From contig CANQSK010000001.1 of assembly GCA_947626475.1 (NCBI GenBank), forward strand, positions 1-64,000: 64,000 bases of DNA. Direction: 5' to 3'. The notes under the pieces were generated by a model. It saw only the letters and a program-made list of their open reading frames with translations. It made no database searches and was not told the DNA's origin. This DNA is from an uncultured Lachnospiraceae bacterium. GTDB lineage: Bacteria; Bacillota; Clostridia; Lachnospirales; Lachnospiraceae. The translations under genes were made by a program, and so were the position numbers. Positions 29,821 to 40,578 of the stretch are shown here, piece by piece; within the stretch, counting starts at the first letter, position 1; each line of letters begins with the position of its first letter.

Positions 29821-30693
29821 TTAATTGACATACATTGGGCTGTCTGGGAAAATGTAATAGTTCCCGTTCGTCCCTGCTGTTAAAAGAATCGAAAAATTGC
29901 GCCAAGTCGGTTTTTGTCCAACGCTGCCCGCTCCCATGCGGTAACTCCCCTGTGGCAATCCGAAGATCTGGTCTGAATTGCCGGTTGTGCCATGTGGTTT
30001 GCGTCCCCACGCGAAGCTCTCGTACCCAGTATTGTCGTAAAAAGCGTTCAATTCCATGCCCTGTTCCGGAAAATTACTGAAAAACGCACTGACCGGACCG
30101 TAATAACCAGCCACTGTATTCGAGGCTGTTGAGTTATTGATGCTGATGGTCTGCCCGTTATACTGCATCGCATAAGTCAATCCAAGTGCGTGCTGCCCGA
30201 TTACTGTTTTGTCTCCCTGAAGCAGTTCAAAACCATTCGGCCATTCTGTTGCCGCTCTCCAAAGTGTTTCATCGAATGCCATCTGCGGCCAGCTTTTGCC
30301 GTCCATGATTGCGCCGTTTGTTGCAGTTGCGTTTGTCCCGTTGACTGCTCCGACTTCATGCAGATTGCTGTTTGTAAGCTGTGTCTGTACCACGCCGTTC
30401 TCGGTCCATGTTCCGTCAGTATTTACGGTATATCCGTCAGGCGTAACCGTATTTGCTAACATATAACCGCTGTTGTCAAAGTAATAGCATTCGGCCTTGC
30501 CATCATTATTGCCGTCAATCCAAAGCCATGTGTTGGTCGGATACCATCCGCCAGTTCTTTCCCACCACCATCCGGTGTCATTCTGCTTCCACTGCCCTGC
30601 TGCAGCCTGCGCTGTTATCACGCCGCAAGTCAGTATCGCTCCTGCCAGGACAGCAGCCACAGCCGTTTTCTTAAAGATAGCCGTTTTCTTCAT
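29821..30693 (-). CDS. Secreted protein with choline/cell-wall-binding-type repeats and unassigned C-terminal domain
   Basis: Signal peptide MKKTAIFKKTAVAAVLAGAILTCGVITAQA; GQWKQNDTGWWWERTGGWYPTNTWLWIDGNNDGKAECYYFDNSGYML. Confidence 0.75.
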   Translation of the reverse strand: MKKTAIFKKTAVAAVLAGAILTCGVITAQAAAGQWKQNDTGWWWERTGGWYPTNTWLWIDGNNDGKAECYYFDNSGYMLANTVTPDGYTVNTDGTWTENGVVQTQLTNSNLHEVGAVNGTNATATNGAIMDGKSWPQMAFDETLWRAATEWPNGFELLQGDKTVIGQHALGLTYAMQYNGQTISINNSTASNTVAGYYGPVSAFFSNFPEQGMELNAFYDNTGYESFAWGRKPHGTTGNSDQIFGLPQGSYRMGAGSVGQKPTWRNFSILLTAGTNGNYYIFPDSPMYVN

Positions 30694-31011
30694 GCCGTTT
30701 TCCCTCCTGCTGTTCGATTGATTGATTCGTTTCGCGGCCGTCTGCGGGCGGACGCGGCACTCTGTGGAAACGCGTCTCCCCGGCCCTGGCTCCATTATAG
30801 AACAAAGCCATGGCGTTTCCCTGCGATACATTGACCTCTTTTTCAAAAAAGAAAGGGACTGCCAATTAATACTGATTTTTCCCCCCATGATGAACAAAGA
30901 GGAGACGATCCCGCCAGAATTCAAGTTTTTTTAACCTGGATTCCTTTGCGGGAGGCGTCTCCATTTTTTCTAACCTCTATTTTAGGGCGCAAAAACCGAG
31001 GGTAAGAACTC

Positions 31012-31185
31012 CACCACTGCAATCTGGACGTTGTAAGCCGGTTTTAACTGTCCGTTCAGCATATGGTCTTCCTTCAGCCGCGTGAACGTGGCTTCCAGAT
31101 CCGTTTTGGAATAACTGTTGCGGTCTTTTCCCATGATCTCAAAGCGTTCCTTGTACTCCATCAGGCGGCTGACGCACTCTTCCAA
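31012..31185 (-). mobile_element. Remnant of an IS1182-type transposase
   Basis: [48 protein letters not shown] resembles the conserved internal segment of IS1182-family transposases. Confidence 0.75.
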
Positions 31186-32245
31186 AATCCGTCTCCTGTT
31201 CCTCCATATAGCGGACAAGGGCATTTCCAAAGCAGCGTCCTGTCTCAACCGCGCGTGCCTGAGTGAATCGGTTATCGTCTCTTCCGAAATAGGCCAGCTC
31301 CAGGGGAAAAGCCGCTCGGGAAGAAGGGAAGGACAATACGAAAGCCGGAAATCCCGCCACATCCTTTGTATTCCAGGTCAGCCCCTGCGGATGGTCGTTC
31401 TTGTGAAAGTAGGGGAACGCCGCTTCTGTAATGCTTGCTTCAAACAGTTCTCCCAGGCGATTCAGCCCTTCCAGCTTTTCAGCGGAATCATGGGCAATAA
31501 AGCAGAGATCATTTTCACCCCCAAGATGCCAGGGGGAATGAAAATCAAAGGCAAATATCACCGAATGCGCGGCCACATATTCCCGAATCGTCTTTGTCTG
31601 CGGATAGATCGGCTCCTTATCCAGGTCATAATCTTTGTAATGGTCGTGAGGAATCCTGAATTTTCCCTGGTCTCCTTCAATCACGCCGTCATAGTCCACA
31701 AACGGAACGCATAAAACAGAATATCCGTCGGGAAGCTGTTCTAAAAGCACCTCAAGAACGCCCTCAAGCACATAATTCCCGGTAGATTCACAGGCGTGAT
31801 GGCGTGCCGTAAGGAGAATCTTCTTCTCTCCTCTTCCAAATTCCGCGCAAGGTACCTTTCTTCCCTTTGACGACTCGCAGAAAGTCTTAAGCGGCATCTC
31901 ATGCCTTTCGGCGAACCGCTCAAACCGTTCGGGGTGATACAGCATATGATGGGCAAAATAAACCCGGTCCTCATCCTGACCAAATGTATAGGTAAAGGAA
32001 TCGCCTTCCCGCGCGTCCAGCCATTTCCAGTTTTTCAGATCATGACTGACCGCCGGGCCAAAATAGCCCAGTCTTTTCTCCCCGAATACAAAGGTAACCG
32101 TCCGCCCCTGAGCCTGTTCCGCACAAAAAGCCCAGTAAAACCAGTCCTTCCATGTGTCGCGCAGCTCATTCTCCAGATAGAACCGGTCGCCGTCCTGTTC
32201 TCTTACTCTTATATTTCCTCCTGTAAAATCAGAATGGATTTTCAT
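31139..32245 (-). CDS. M14-family zinc carboxypeptidase-like protein; 3' end abuts/overlaps a transposase remnant
   Basis: [28 protein letters not shown]-terminus runs out near the IS remnant. Confidence 0.75.
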   Translation of the reverse strand: MKIHSDFTGGNIRVREQDGDRFYLENELRDTWKDWFYWAFCAEQAQGRTVTFVFGEKRLGYFGPAVSHDLKNWKWLDAREGDSFTYTFGQDEDRVYFAHHMLYHPERFERFAERHEMPLKTFCESSKGRKVPCAEFGRGEKKILLTARHHACESTGNYVLEGVLEVLLEQLPDGYSVLCVPFVDYDGVIEGDQGKFRIPHDHYKDYDLDKEPIYPQTKTIREYVAAHSVIFAFDFHSPWHLGGENDLCFIAHDSAEKLEGLNRLGELFEASITEAAFPYFHKNDHPQGLTWNTKDVAGFPAFVLSFPSSRAAFPLELAYFGRDDNRFTQARAVETGRCFGNALVRYMEEQETDFGRVRQPPDGVQGTL

Positions 32246-32273
32246 CTCGTTCCTCTTTTCTTCGTATCCTCAA

Positions 32274-33053
32274 TCATGACGCACCTATCCCAAAAGCGTC
32301 AAACTCCCGGCGCACTCCGGCACAGGCATCAGCAAAAATCCCTACGTCCACTGAATAAGACAGGTACTGCACGCCGGCCTCGCTCCACAGCTTCAGCGTC
32401 CGCGCGTCATCTGTAAAAGTACCTACCAACAGCCCTTTCCTGTGGGCCGCTTCCACAATCTTCTTCATCTGACGAATCACCTGCGGATGCATGGTCTGCC
32501 CGGGGATTCCAAGACTCTGCGAGAGGTCATACGGACCTATAAACAGCACGTCAATCCCCGGAACCTCCATGATCTCATCCAGATTCTCCATCGCTTCCTG
32601 TCCTTCCAGCTGAACAATGACCAGCGTCTCATTTGCCTCCGGGAAATAGCGTTCCCGTTCCGTGACCGAATAGCGGGCCGCTCTCACAAACCGGCAGACG
32701 CCGCGGGAGCCCGTCGGATAAAACTTGGCCTCCCGCACAGCCGCTTCCGCTTCCCCGGCGGTGCCGATCTGGGGAATCTGGACCCCTCCGGCTCCGATAT
32801 CCAGGGCCTTTGAAATCTCTTCCGTACATCCGACCCGGACGATGGGAACAGCTCCGGAACACTGCGCAGCCCGGATATGATTCTGCATCTGCTCAATCCC
32901 GGCCGGCCCATGCTCCATATCCAGGATTACAAAATCCATGCCGGAGTATCCGGCTATTTCAACGAAAGCAGGGTCGCAGGTTTTCATAAAAAGTCCCACC
33001 GCCCGGGAATTTTTTATTTTCTCTCTGAATTCTGATATACGCTCTCTATTCAT
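32274..33053 (-). CDS. HpcH/HpaI aldolase family protein
   Basis: DFVILDMEHGP, GAGGVQIPQIGTAGEAEAAVREAKFYPTGSRGVCRFVRAARY. Confidence 0.93.
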   Translation of the reverse strand: MNRERISEFREKIKNSRAVGLFMKTCDPAFVEIAGYSGMDFVILDMEHGPAGIEQMQNHIRAAQCSGAVPIVRVGCTEEISKALDIGAGGVQIPQIGTAGEAEAAVREAKFYPTGSRGVCRFVRAARYSVTERERYFPEANETLVIVQLEGQEAMENLDEIMEVPGIDVLFIGPYDLSQSLGIPGQTMHPQVIRQMKKIVEAAHRKGLLVGTFTDDARTLKLWSEAGVQYLSYSVDVGIFADACAGVRREFDAFGIGAS

Positions 33054-33068
33054 CGCTGATGCCCTTTC

Positions 33069-33986
33069 CTATCCTTTTACCGCGCCTGCGGTGATTCCCT
33101 TGATCAGCTGTTTCTGTCCGATAATGAACATAACAAACATGGGAATCAGCGCCGAGGAGGCGGCCGCCATCATCAGATGGTACTCAGTTCCCGCCTCGCT
33201 GACGAAACTGTTCAGCGCCAGCGGTATCGTCTGCAGGCGCCAGTTAGGCAGAAACACCAGCGGGTTCAGATAATCGTTCCAGGTCCAAAGGAATATAATG
33301 ATCGCCAGAGACGCCATGCTTGATTTTGCCATAGGCACCATGACCTGAAGCCAGGTACGAAATTCACTGGCCCCGTCCACTCTGGCGGATTCCCGAATCT
33401 CATCCGGTATCTGCATAAAACACTGACGCATTAGAAAGGTGCCGGTGATGGAAAATATGCCCGGAAGAATCAGCGTTTTATGGCTTCCCACCAGTTTCAG
33501 CGCGTCAAAGATCACGAATTTCGGGATAATGGTAATCTGGGACGGAATCATCATGGTGGCGAGGTAAAGCAGGAAGAGTACGTTTCTGCCCCGGAATTTT
33601 ATTTTGGCAAAGGCGTATCCCGTCATGGTGCTGGTCAGTACCGCCCCTGCTACACAGGTAAGAGTTACTTTCAGCGAGTTAAAATATGCCAGGGCAAAAT
33701 GATAGTTCCGTCTCGCCTTTCCTCCGATATTCCAGACCTCTACATAATTGTCCGGATAAAAGTAATCAGGAATCCAGTCGATCGGCAGCTTGGTCACATC
33801 CAGGGCCTTCTTCATGGAGGCGGACAGCATCCACAGAATTGGTACCGTCATGGTCAAGGCAATGGCCCCGATGAGAACCGTGAACACAATCTTCGCTTTA
33901 TAATCCCGTCCAAACCTGCGTTTCAGCGCAGTATCGAACCCGGTTCTTTTTGTTCTATTCATTTCAGACCTCCCGTCAATATCCAA
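33069..33986 (-). CDS. Carbohydrate ABC transporter permease (MalG-type)
   Basis: ESARVDGASEFRTWLQVMVPMAKSSMASLAI EAA loop. Confidence 0.93.
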   Translation of the reverse strand: MDIDGRSEMNRTKRTGFDTALKRRFGRDYKAKIVFTVLIGAIALTMTVPILWMLSASMKKALDVTKLPIDWIPDYFYPDNYVEVWNIGGKARRNYHFALAYFNSLKVTLTCVAGAVLTSTMTGYAFAKIKFRGRNVLFLLYLATMMIPSQITIIPKFVIFDALKLVGSHKTLILPGIFSITGTFLMRQCFMQIPDEIRESARVDGASEFRTWLQVMVPMAKSSMASLAIIIFLWTWNDYLNPLVFLPNWRLQTIPLALNSFVSEAGTEYHLMMAAASSALIPMFVMFIIGQKQLIKGITAGAVKG

Positions 33987-34878
33987 CCCAGCGCTTCTGG
34001 CCGTTCCACTGAATCAGCGTCACAAGGAAGATCATGAGGAACAGGATCCACGCCATGGCGGAAGCATAACCCATTTTGTAGTATCCGAAGGCGGAACGGT
34101 AGATATAAGATACCATCACGGACGTCGAGTTTCCCGGACCGCCTCCCGTCATTACCTGGATTGTCGTAAATACCTGAAAGGATGAAATGATATTGGTAAT
34201 CAGCAGATAAAAGGTGGTCGGTGATAAAAACGGAACGGTCAGCTTAAAAAATTTGTCGAGCTCCGATGCTCCGTCAATATCCGCCGCCTCGTAAAGCTCC
34301 GTCGGAAGCCCCTGAATAGCGGAGGTATAGATCATCATCGCGAATCCCACCGTCGACCAGATCGTCACCAGGATAACCGCCGGCAGCGCCCAATGATAAT
34401 CCGCCAGCCATTTTGGCGGGTTCTCCACCCCAATCCACTTGACCAGCTGCGTCACCGGGCCAAAAGAGGAATACATCATGACCCAGACGATCGCGACAGC
34501 CACCGTGCTGGAAAAATAAGGCATCAGCATGGCAAGCCGCATGGGCAGCTTGCCGATGCAGTATTTGTCAATGAGTACGCTGAGAATCAGCGCCAGCAGG
34601 ATTGTAACAGGAACGACTGACGCTGTGTACAGCAGCGTATTTTTCAGGGATGCCAGAAACCATTCATCGGTCCACATGTCAATGTAATTCTTCAGGCCCA
34701 CAAAATTCCAGTTTCCGAATCCTCTCGTGTATTCCCAGTCCGTAAAGCTGAAGACAAGCGAACACAGAATCGGAATGATCGTAAAAGTGAGGCATCCGGC
34801 GAAATTGGGCAGCAGGAACGCGTAACCGGTAATGTCCGTCCGAAGCTGGCGCGAAAGCCGAAATCTTCGATTCTTCAT
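33976..34878 (-). CDS. Sugar ABC transporter permease (MalF/UgpA-type)
   Basis: YEAADIDGASELDKFFKLTVPFLSPTTFY EAA loop. Confidence 0.93.
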   Translation of the reverse strand: MKNRRFRLSRQLRTDITGYAFLLPNFAGCLTFTIIPILCSLVFSFTDWEYTRGFGNWNFVGLKNYIDMWTDEWFLASLKNTLLYTASVVPVTILLALILSVLIDKYCIGKLPMRLAMLMPYFSSTVAVAIVWVMMYSSFGPVTQLVKWIGVENPPKWLADYHWALPAVILVTIWSTVGFAMMIYTSAIQGLPTELYEAADIDGASELDKFFKLTVPFLSPTTFYLLITNIISSFQVFTTIQVMTGGGPGNSTSVMVSYIYRSAFGYYKMGYASAMAWILFLMIFLVTLIQWNGQKRWVGY

Positions 34879-34889
34879 CTTCCGCCCCC

Positions 34890-36302
34890 TTATTCCTTCG
34901 CAAGAATCTCGTCTCCGCGTTTCTTGGCGCTTGCCAGTCCTTCCTCTACTGTTTTATTTCCTGTCCAGACCGCTTCCATCTCTTCCTGGAAGACATCTGT
35001 GATCTGAGGCGTTTTTTCCAAAATCGTGGAAACCGCGTAGTTGCCGGAAGGATCGATCAGCGCGCTTGCGGCTGATTGCTCATCGAACAGTCCGTCGCTG
35101 CCTAACACTCTGGCCGCGATCTCTTCATTGTCGTACGTGTTGGAAGCCGGAATCCGTCCGATATCAGCCATATAGAGAGCGCCCTCATTCATATAGAACT
35201 TCATGAACTCCCAGGCTTCGTCGATATGCTCAGAGCGCGGATTGATACTCAGAAGATCCTGATAACCCCCGCGGATATAGGTATTGTGTTCCTCATCTAC
35301 CGCCGGGAAAGGCGCGAACGCCGTGACAAAATCATGAGGATAGGTCTGCGTATCCTTGATGCTCTGAAACACCCAGCTTCCATTGCACATGGCCGCCCTG
35401 CCGGTCAGGAACATACTCTCCTGAGTCAGCTTCTCCGTTACTGTGTCCGCGTGAGTGGGCGTGTAACCCTCCTGCATCGTCGTATTGATCAGCTCGATGG
35501 TTTTCTGCCATATGGGATCGTCGAAATTCGTTTCCGTTCCTCCCTCTTTATAGTAATAATCTCCTCCGAAGGCTTTGGCAGACATGTAATGGGCATAGGC
35601 GCTCTTGTCTCCGCCATTGGTGTTCCAGAACATACCGTAGACCTTGTCCTCTCCCTCTCCATGGGTCAGTTTTTTACAAACCTCCAGGAATTCGTCGTAG
35701 GTCCAGCTTTCAGGAATCTCAATTCCCGCCGCGTCGAACATATCCTTATTGAGAACCATGCAGAACTTGCTCAGGCTCACGGGAAGGCAGTAGGCTTTGC
35801 CGTCCTTGCGGAAATACTCCATCATATCGCCGGCATAAGATTCGATGTCAAATCCATCTCTCTGGCACAAATCGGTCAGATCCAGAGCCAGATTTCCTTC
35901 CGCCCTCTTAAACAGGGTGGAAGATGAATAAGAGACGTAAACGTCAATCTCATCGCCGCCCAGCAGATTGGCCTCCAGCTTCAGGTTGCCGTTGGAGTCA
36001 TTGACAAACGATTCCGCCTCAACCTTATAGCCCTTATCCTTGTACTTCTCTTCAAACGCATCGATAAGTCTCTGCTGAGCCTCCTGGGAAGATGCGTCGG
36101 AAAGACCGGACCAGAAATGAATCGTTACCTCCTCAGGCGGATTTTCTTCCGCTGCCGCCGTTTTTGCGGTACCCCCCGCGTCAGAGCTTTCTTTCACCGC
36201 GGAAGAACTTCCGTCCCCTGACGCGGAAGAACCGCCGCATCCTGTCAACATGGCCCCAGCCAATAGAACAGAAATCAAACTACACACCATACGTTTTTTC
36301 AT
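34890..36302 (-). CDS. Extracellular sugar-binding lipoprotein
   Basis: Lipobox LLAGAMLTGCGG; SBP family 1 features. Confidence 0.93.
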   Translation of the reverse strand: MKKRMVCSLISVLLAGAMLTGCGGSSASGDGSSSAVKESSDAGGTAKTAAAEENPPEEVTIHFWSGLSDASSQEAQQRLIDAFEEKYKDKGYKVEAESFVNDSNGNLKLEANLLGGDEIDVYVSYSSSTLFKRAEGNLALDLTDLCQRDGFDIESYAGDMMEYFRKDGKAYCLPVSLSKFCMVLNKDMFDAAGIEIPESWTYDEFLEVCKKLTHGEGEDKVYGMFWNTNGGDKSAYAHYMSAKAFGGDYYYKEGGTETNFDDPIWQKTIELINTTMQEGYTPTHADTVTEKLTQESMFLTGRAAMCNGSWVFQSIKDTQTYPHDFVTAFAPFPAVDEEHNTYIRGGYQDLLSINPRSEHIDEAWEFMKFYMNEGALYMADIGRIPASNTYDNEEIAARVLGSDGLFDEQSAASALIDPSGNYAVSTILEKTPQITDVFQEEMEAVWTGNKTVEEGLASAKKRGDEILAKE

Positions 36303-36424
36303 ACTTTTTCTCCTTTTTGATGAACTCGTCTGTTTGTTACAATTTAATTGTAGTTTTTTCTGTCAAAAAATGCCATAAAATTATCTGTCAACATTCTTTA
36401 TTATCTAACGATACCCGAAGAAGA

Positions 36425-37711
36425 TTATCTTTTGGATTCTGCTTTTTTATCAATATTCAGCTGCCGTTTCTCAAACCGGAATCTGGACCGGTACTCGCTG
36501 GGGGATTCCTTGCATATCTTTGAGAACACCACGCTGAAATAATTGGGATTTTCAATCCCAACCTCCTGAGCAACCATCCACACCGGAAGATCGGTCTTTT
36601 CCAGCAGTTCCCTGGCTTTACGGATTCTCTGCCGGGTCACATACTCGATAAAGCTCAGGCCGGTTTCCTCTTTAAATACGTGGGCGAAATAGCTTTCGCT
36701 CATATTGCAGTAATCCGCCGCGTCGCGAATCATAAAATTCCGTGAGAGATTCTCGCTGATAAACTGTTTCAGCATCATGATCTCGCTGCGAACCTCCCCC
36801 TGATACACGCACAGGCCCTCTGTCTGACCTGCATTTAAGGAAAAAGCTTTTTCACAGCAGAAAACCGCGTCCGCGAATTTACGGATCCCCTGAAACACAG
36901 GAGACAAAGCTCCCCTGATCCGGATATTGGCATAGCGGACGCCATACTCGCACAGGGCAGGAAACCGTTCCTCTATTTTTAGCCGGAGAGCGCTGTAACC
37001 GTCGCTGTCTCCGGGGTTGATCACCGATATCAGACACTGATCCGAATAACCGCAAACCTCCAGCTTTAACTCTTCCCCCAGCACATTCTGCACCATATTT
37101 CCGACAGCGTCCTCCAGGAGTTTATCGTTTTTCTTCTTTTCCGCCCCGCCGGCGCAGGAATCGTACCGCAGCATCAGCACACAGTAAGACTCCCTGAAAT
37201 TTACCGGGAGTCCGAACTCGGCAAAGGTTCTCTCCAGACGTTCAAAATCCTTGTAATCCCGCTCCGCGGCCAGACGCATCAGAAGCCGTTTCACGTCGGA
37301 AATATTTTTTCGCGCGAATCGTTCCTCTTCCGCCCTGCCGGTCTCATAGTCCAGCTCATCCAGGATTGCCAGAAGTTCCTCCGGATTCAGCTTCAGTTTG
37401 AACACGTAGTCCACAGCTCCCAGTTTCATGGCCCGTTTTACATTCTCGGCATCGTCAAACACGCTGAGAACAATGAATTTGACAGCCGGGAATGTCTTTT
37501 TGCATGTGGCAATCAGGTCAAATCCGTCCATTCCATCCATTTTCAGGTCGGTCAGAACCACATCCGGCTCCAGCTGGCTGATCTTTTCCAAGGCTTCCTT
37601 CCCGTCAGCCGCTTCCCCCACAATCTGATATCCGTAGGATTCCCAGTCTATCAGGGCTTTGATCCCGATCCGAACCAGGAACTCATCATCCACAACCAGT
37701 ATTTTCCGCAT
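36425..37711 (-). CDS. YesN-type response regulator (REC + AraC HTH)
   Basis: KILVVDDEFLVRIGIKALIDWESYGYQ..., C-terminal AraC HTH. Confidence 0.93.
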   Translation of the reverse strand: MRKILVVDDEFLVRIGIKALIDWESYGYQIVGEAADGKEALEKISQLEPDVVLTDLKMDGMDGFDLIATCKKTFPAVKFIVLSVFDDAENVKRAMKLGAVDYVFKLKLNPEELLAILDELDYETGRAEEERFARKNISDVKRLLMRLAAERDYKDFERLERTFAEFGLPVNFRESYCVLMLRYDSCAGGAEKKKNDKLLEDAVGNMVQNVLGEELKLEVCGYSDQCLISVINPGDSDGYSALRLKIEERFPALCEYGVRYANIRIRGALSPVFQGIRKFADAVFCCEKAFSLNAGQTEGLCVYQGEVRSEIMMLKQFISENLSRNFMIRDAADYCNMSESYFAHVFKEETGLSFIEYVTRQRIRKARELLEKTDLPVWMVAQEVGIENPNYFSVVFSKICKESPSEYRSRFRFEKRQLNIDKKAESKR

Positions 37712-39512
37712 CTGTCTCCCTCCGTCCGTCCTGCCGTATGACCGGCAGCGTATACTCTATAATTGCCCCTCCCGTTTCGCTGTTGTAAGCCCGAAGGCCA
37801 AAGGCTTCTCCATATTCGCTCTGAATCCGTCCGTTTACGTTGCCAAGCCCGATTCCGGTAATCTTCTTTTCCCCTTTCCCTTCGGCGGCATTGGCGTTTT
37901 GGAGCCAGTCACTGGAAAAACCGATACCGTTGTCTTCCACATACAGCTTGAGCACTCCGTTTCGCGTTCCTCCATGAAGCAGGATCACTCCCTCCTTCCG
38001 TACATTTTTGAACCCGTGCAGAACAGAATTCTCAATGACCGGCTGCAGAATAAAACGGATAATTCGAAGCTTCAGCACATCCTCCTCCAGCTCCGGCTGG
38101 AAGCGGAGCCGGTTCCCGTATCGGAAATTATTAATAAAAATATAAGCTTCCACGCTTTCAATCTCTTCCTGAATGCTTACCATCTCCCCGTCCCGGTTCA
38201 TGCTGTACCGCAGTATGGTCGCCAGCGCATCAATACATTCCACAATATTTCCCGCGTTTTCAATAATCGCCATCCACCTCAGAGAATTAAGCACATTAAA
38301 TAAAAAGTGGGGATTAACCTGTGCTCTCAGAGCTTCGTAGCGGTACCGTTCCCTCTCCTTCACCTCAGTCCTCTGTTTTCGGAATAATTCGCTGATCGTT
38401 ATGGACATACTCCTAAAAGACCTGTTGATATCGCCGATCTCATCCTGCCGTTCAAAATCCAGTCCTTCAATCGTCTCCTCCTGCTGATAGTTCAGCATCT
38501 TTTCCGATAAAAGCTGAAGGGGACGGGTTATCACCTTTGTCCACACAGCAACGCTAAGACACAGGAGCAGCATAAACGCCGCGACGATAAAGCCGGTCTG
38601 TTGAGACAGGATATGAATACTCCTGGCAAACGCGTCGCAGGAAGCAAGGCACATAATATGAAGTCTTTCGCCCTGGTAGGTAAACTGCTTACCCAGGGTA
38701 AAACTGGTCAGAAGATACTCATGGTCCGCCCTCGACACCATCATCCCTTCCGGATGCTCTTCCGCGGATACAGCGAACTGATGTATCTGTTCTTCCTCAA
38801 ACCTGCGACTGTGATCCAGGTTTAACACCACCTGGCCGGATTCCGTACAGATATAGATAATGTCCTCCGGGGTCAGGCAGGCCTGTTTCAGCGAATTTCC
38901 CCAGACGCTTTCCGGTATACTGACGATGATCGTGCCCACACGTCCGCCGGTTCTGTTCAGAACAGACTGGACTACGGATATATAACGGATACTTTTGTTC
39001 TCCTCCACAATATAGGACGGTTCAAAGAAATTCCATACGACATATCCGTTTTGCTGGATGCCTTCCCGCACCCAGTCCAGATCGTTTAAGAAACTGTAAT
39101 CATGAAAATTCGTACTCCAGTTGCTGTACACCTTACCATAATTATCGACGCAGGCAATCCGGAATCCGGAAATACTGTAAAGGTTGTTAAACTCGATATC
39201 CGAAATAATCCGGTCAAAACAGCTCTGCTTCGTATATCCGGACACTTCCGGATCGTTAAGATACCCGCAAAATTCGTCGTTATTGCCGATAATGCGTACA
39301 ATATTCGTCATATGCTGGAGCGTGGTATAAAAATCCTCTTCATTATTCTGAAGCTGTCGGACCACGCTGCGTCTTAATTCATCCCGGACATAATTGCGGT
39401 ACCTGCCGGTAACGTACAGCATCAAGACCGCCACAGGCAGCAGCACCATTGACAGACATAACGCGACAAATTTGACGGAGACGCTGTTTATCCTGAACCT
39501 TACTTTTCCCAT
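37686..39512 (-). CDS. YesM-type sensor histidine kinase
   Basis: ALRAQVNPHFLFNVLNSLRWMA; HATPase (DNGIGF, GIGLGNVNGRI). Confidence 0.94.
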   Translation of the reverse strand: MGKVRFRINSVSVKFVALCLSMVLLPVAVLMLYVTGRYRNYVRDELRRSVVRQLQNNEEDFYTTLQHMTNIVRIIGNNDEFCGYLNDPEVSGYTKQSCFDRIISDIEFNNLYSISGFRIACVDNYGKVYSNWSTNFHDYSFLNDLDWVREGIQQNGYVVWNFFEPSYIVEENKSIRYISVVQSVLNRTGGRVGTIIVSIPESVWGNSLKQACLTPEDIIYICTESGQVVLNLDHSRRFEEEQIHQFAVSAEEHPEGMMVSRADHEYLLTSFTLGKQFTYQGERLHIMCLASCDAFARSIHILSQQTGFIVAAFMLLLCLSVAVWTKVITRPLQLLSEKMLNYQQEETIEGLDFERQDEIGDINRSFRSMSITISELFRKQRTEVKERERYRYEALRAQVNPHFLFNVLNSLRWMAIIENAGNIVECIDALATILRYSMNRDGEMVSIQEEIESVEAYIFINNFRYGNRLRFQPELEEDVLKLRIIRFILQPVIENSVLHGFKNVRKEGVILLHGGTRNGVLKLYVEDNGIGFSSDWLQNANAAEGKGEKKITGIGLGNVNGRIQSEYGEAFGLRAYNSETGGAIIEYTLPVIRQDGRRETDAENTGCG

Positions 39513-39517
39513 CAATC

Positions 39518-40429
39518 TCACGATTTCCTCCTTATCCCGGCCTCTTCACGGCTGATTTGCCGGTATGCTTTCGGCGAACATCCGAACCTGGTCTTAAACG
39601 CTTCGGAAAAATACCCCGGATTGCAGTATCCCAGCAGATCTGAAATCTGGGTGATATCCAGTTCCGTTTTTCTGAGAAGCTTTTCCGCCCTCTCCATTCG
39701 GATTCGGCCGATATACTGGGGGACGCTCATCCCGGTCTGCTTTTTAAACAGATGACTGAGGGCAGAAACACTGCAGTGGCAATATCCGGCGATATCCTCC
39801 ACTGTAATTTTCCGGGCACAGTTTTTTCTGATATAAACAATCGCCATGCTCAGTCTGTCGTACTCGCGAAAGGCGCTGCCTGCTGTATCTTCCAGCTCCT
39901 TTCGTTCCATATACAGCAGCTGGAACATCCTTGCGAGAGGCGCCATCCTTGCGCGCAGCGTCTCCGGATCCTCCTCCGGCCTGGCCGTCTCCAGATAGAG
40001 CCGTTTCAGTTTCTGCCGGCCAAACCCGTAGGTCTCCGCGAAATGGGCCATCTTTTGCAATGCCGGTTCCCTCTGAATCCCGTGACCTCCAGAACTGACA
40101 TAACCCAGCACGGAGCGGTCGCTTCCGTAAATCGGAAACACATACTCTCCGATTCCCGCGTAGCAGGTTCCGGAAAATTCCCCGTTCCCGCAGGCCTCAA
40201 ATACCTTTTTCTGATGTGCGATGCAGCGGTCCCAGACTTGGGCGCTGGACTTAACATATAGGCAAAAAGGGCACCTGCTGATATTGTAAGGCGCGAGTTT
40301 GAACATATAATCGTTCATCGGAATCCTTCGATTGTGAAAAGAAACATAGTCGCCGTGCTGCGTTTCAAGATAATCAAAATAAGCGGCTATCTCGTCGATT
40401 AACGTATTCATCATGTGATCCTCTTGCAT
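39518..40429 (-). CDS. PocR sensory domain/AraC-family regulator
   Basis: PocR-like Cys-rich N-terminal domain, AraC HTH at C-terminus. Confidence 0.85.
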   Translation of the reverse strand: MQEDHMMNTLIDEIAAYFDYLETQHGDYVSFHNRRIPMNDYMFKLAPYNISRCPFCLYVKSSAQVWDRCIAHQKKVFEACGNGEFSGTCYAGIGEYVFPIYGSDRSVLGYVSSGGHGIQREPALQKMAHFAETYGFGRQKLKRLYLETARPEEDPETLRARMAPLARMFQLLYMERKELEDTAGSAFREYDRLSMAIVYIRKNCARKITVEDIAGYCHCSVSALSHLFKKQTGMSVPQYIGRIRMERAEKLLRKTELDITQISDLLGYCNPGYFSEAFKTRFGCSPKAYRQISREEAGIRRKS

Positions 40430-40578
40430 GAAAACATAAGTTTCCGGCCTGATGTTATGTAGCGACTTGCCTGTAATTATTGTATCATGAATAAAACAGA
40501 TAAGAAATCTAAATATTTAGTTAAACCTTCAATATTCTGCTATTTATCTGTTAATTTACGAACACAGGAGGAATCAAC

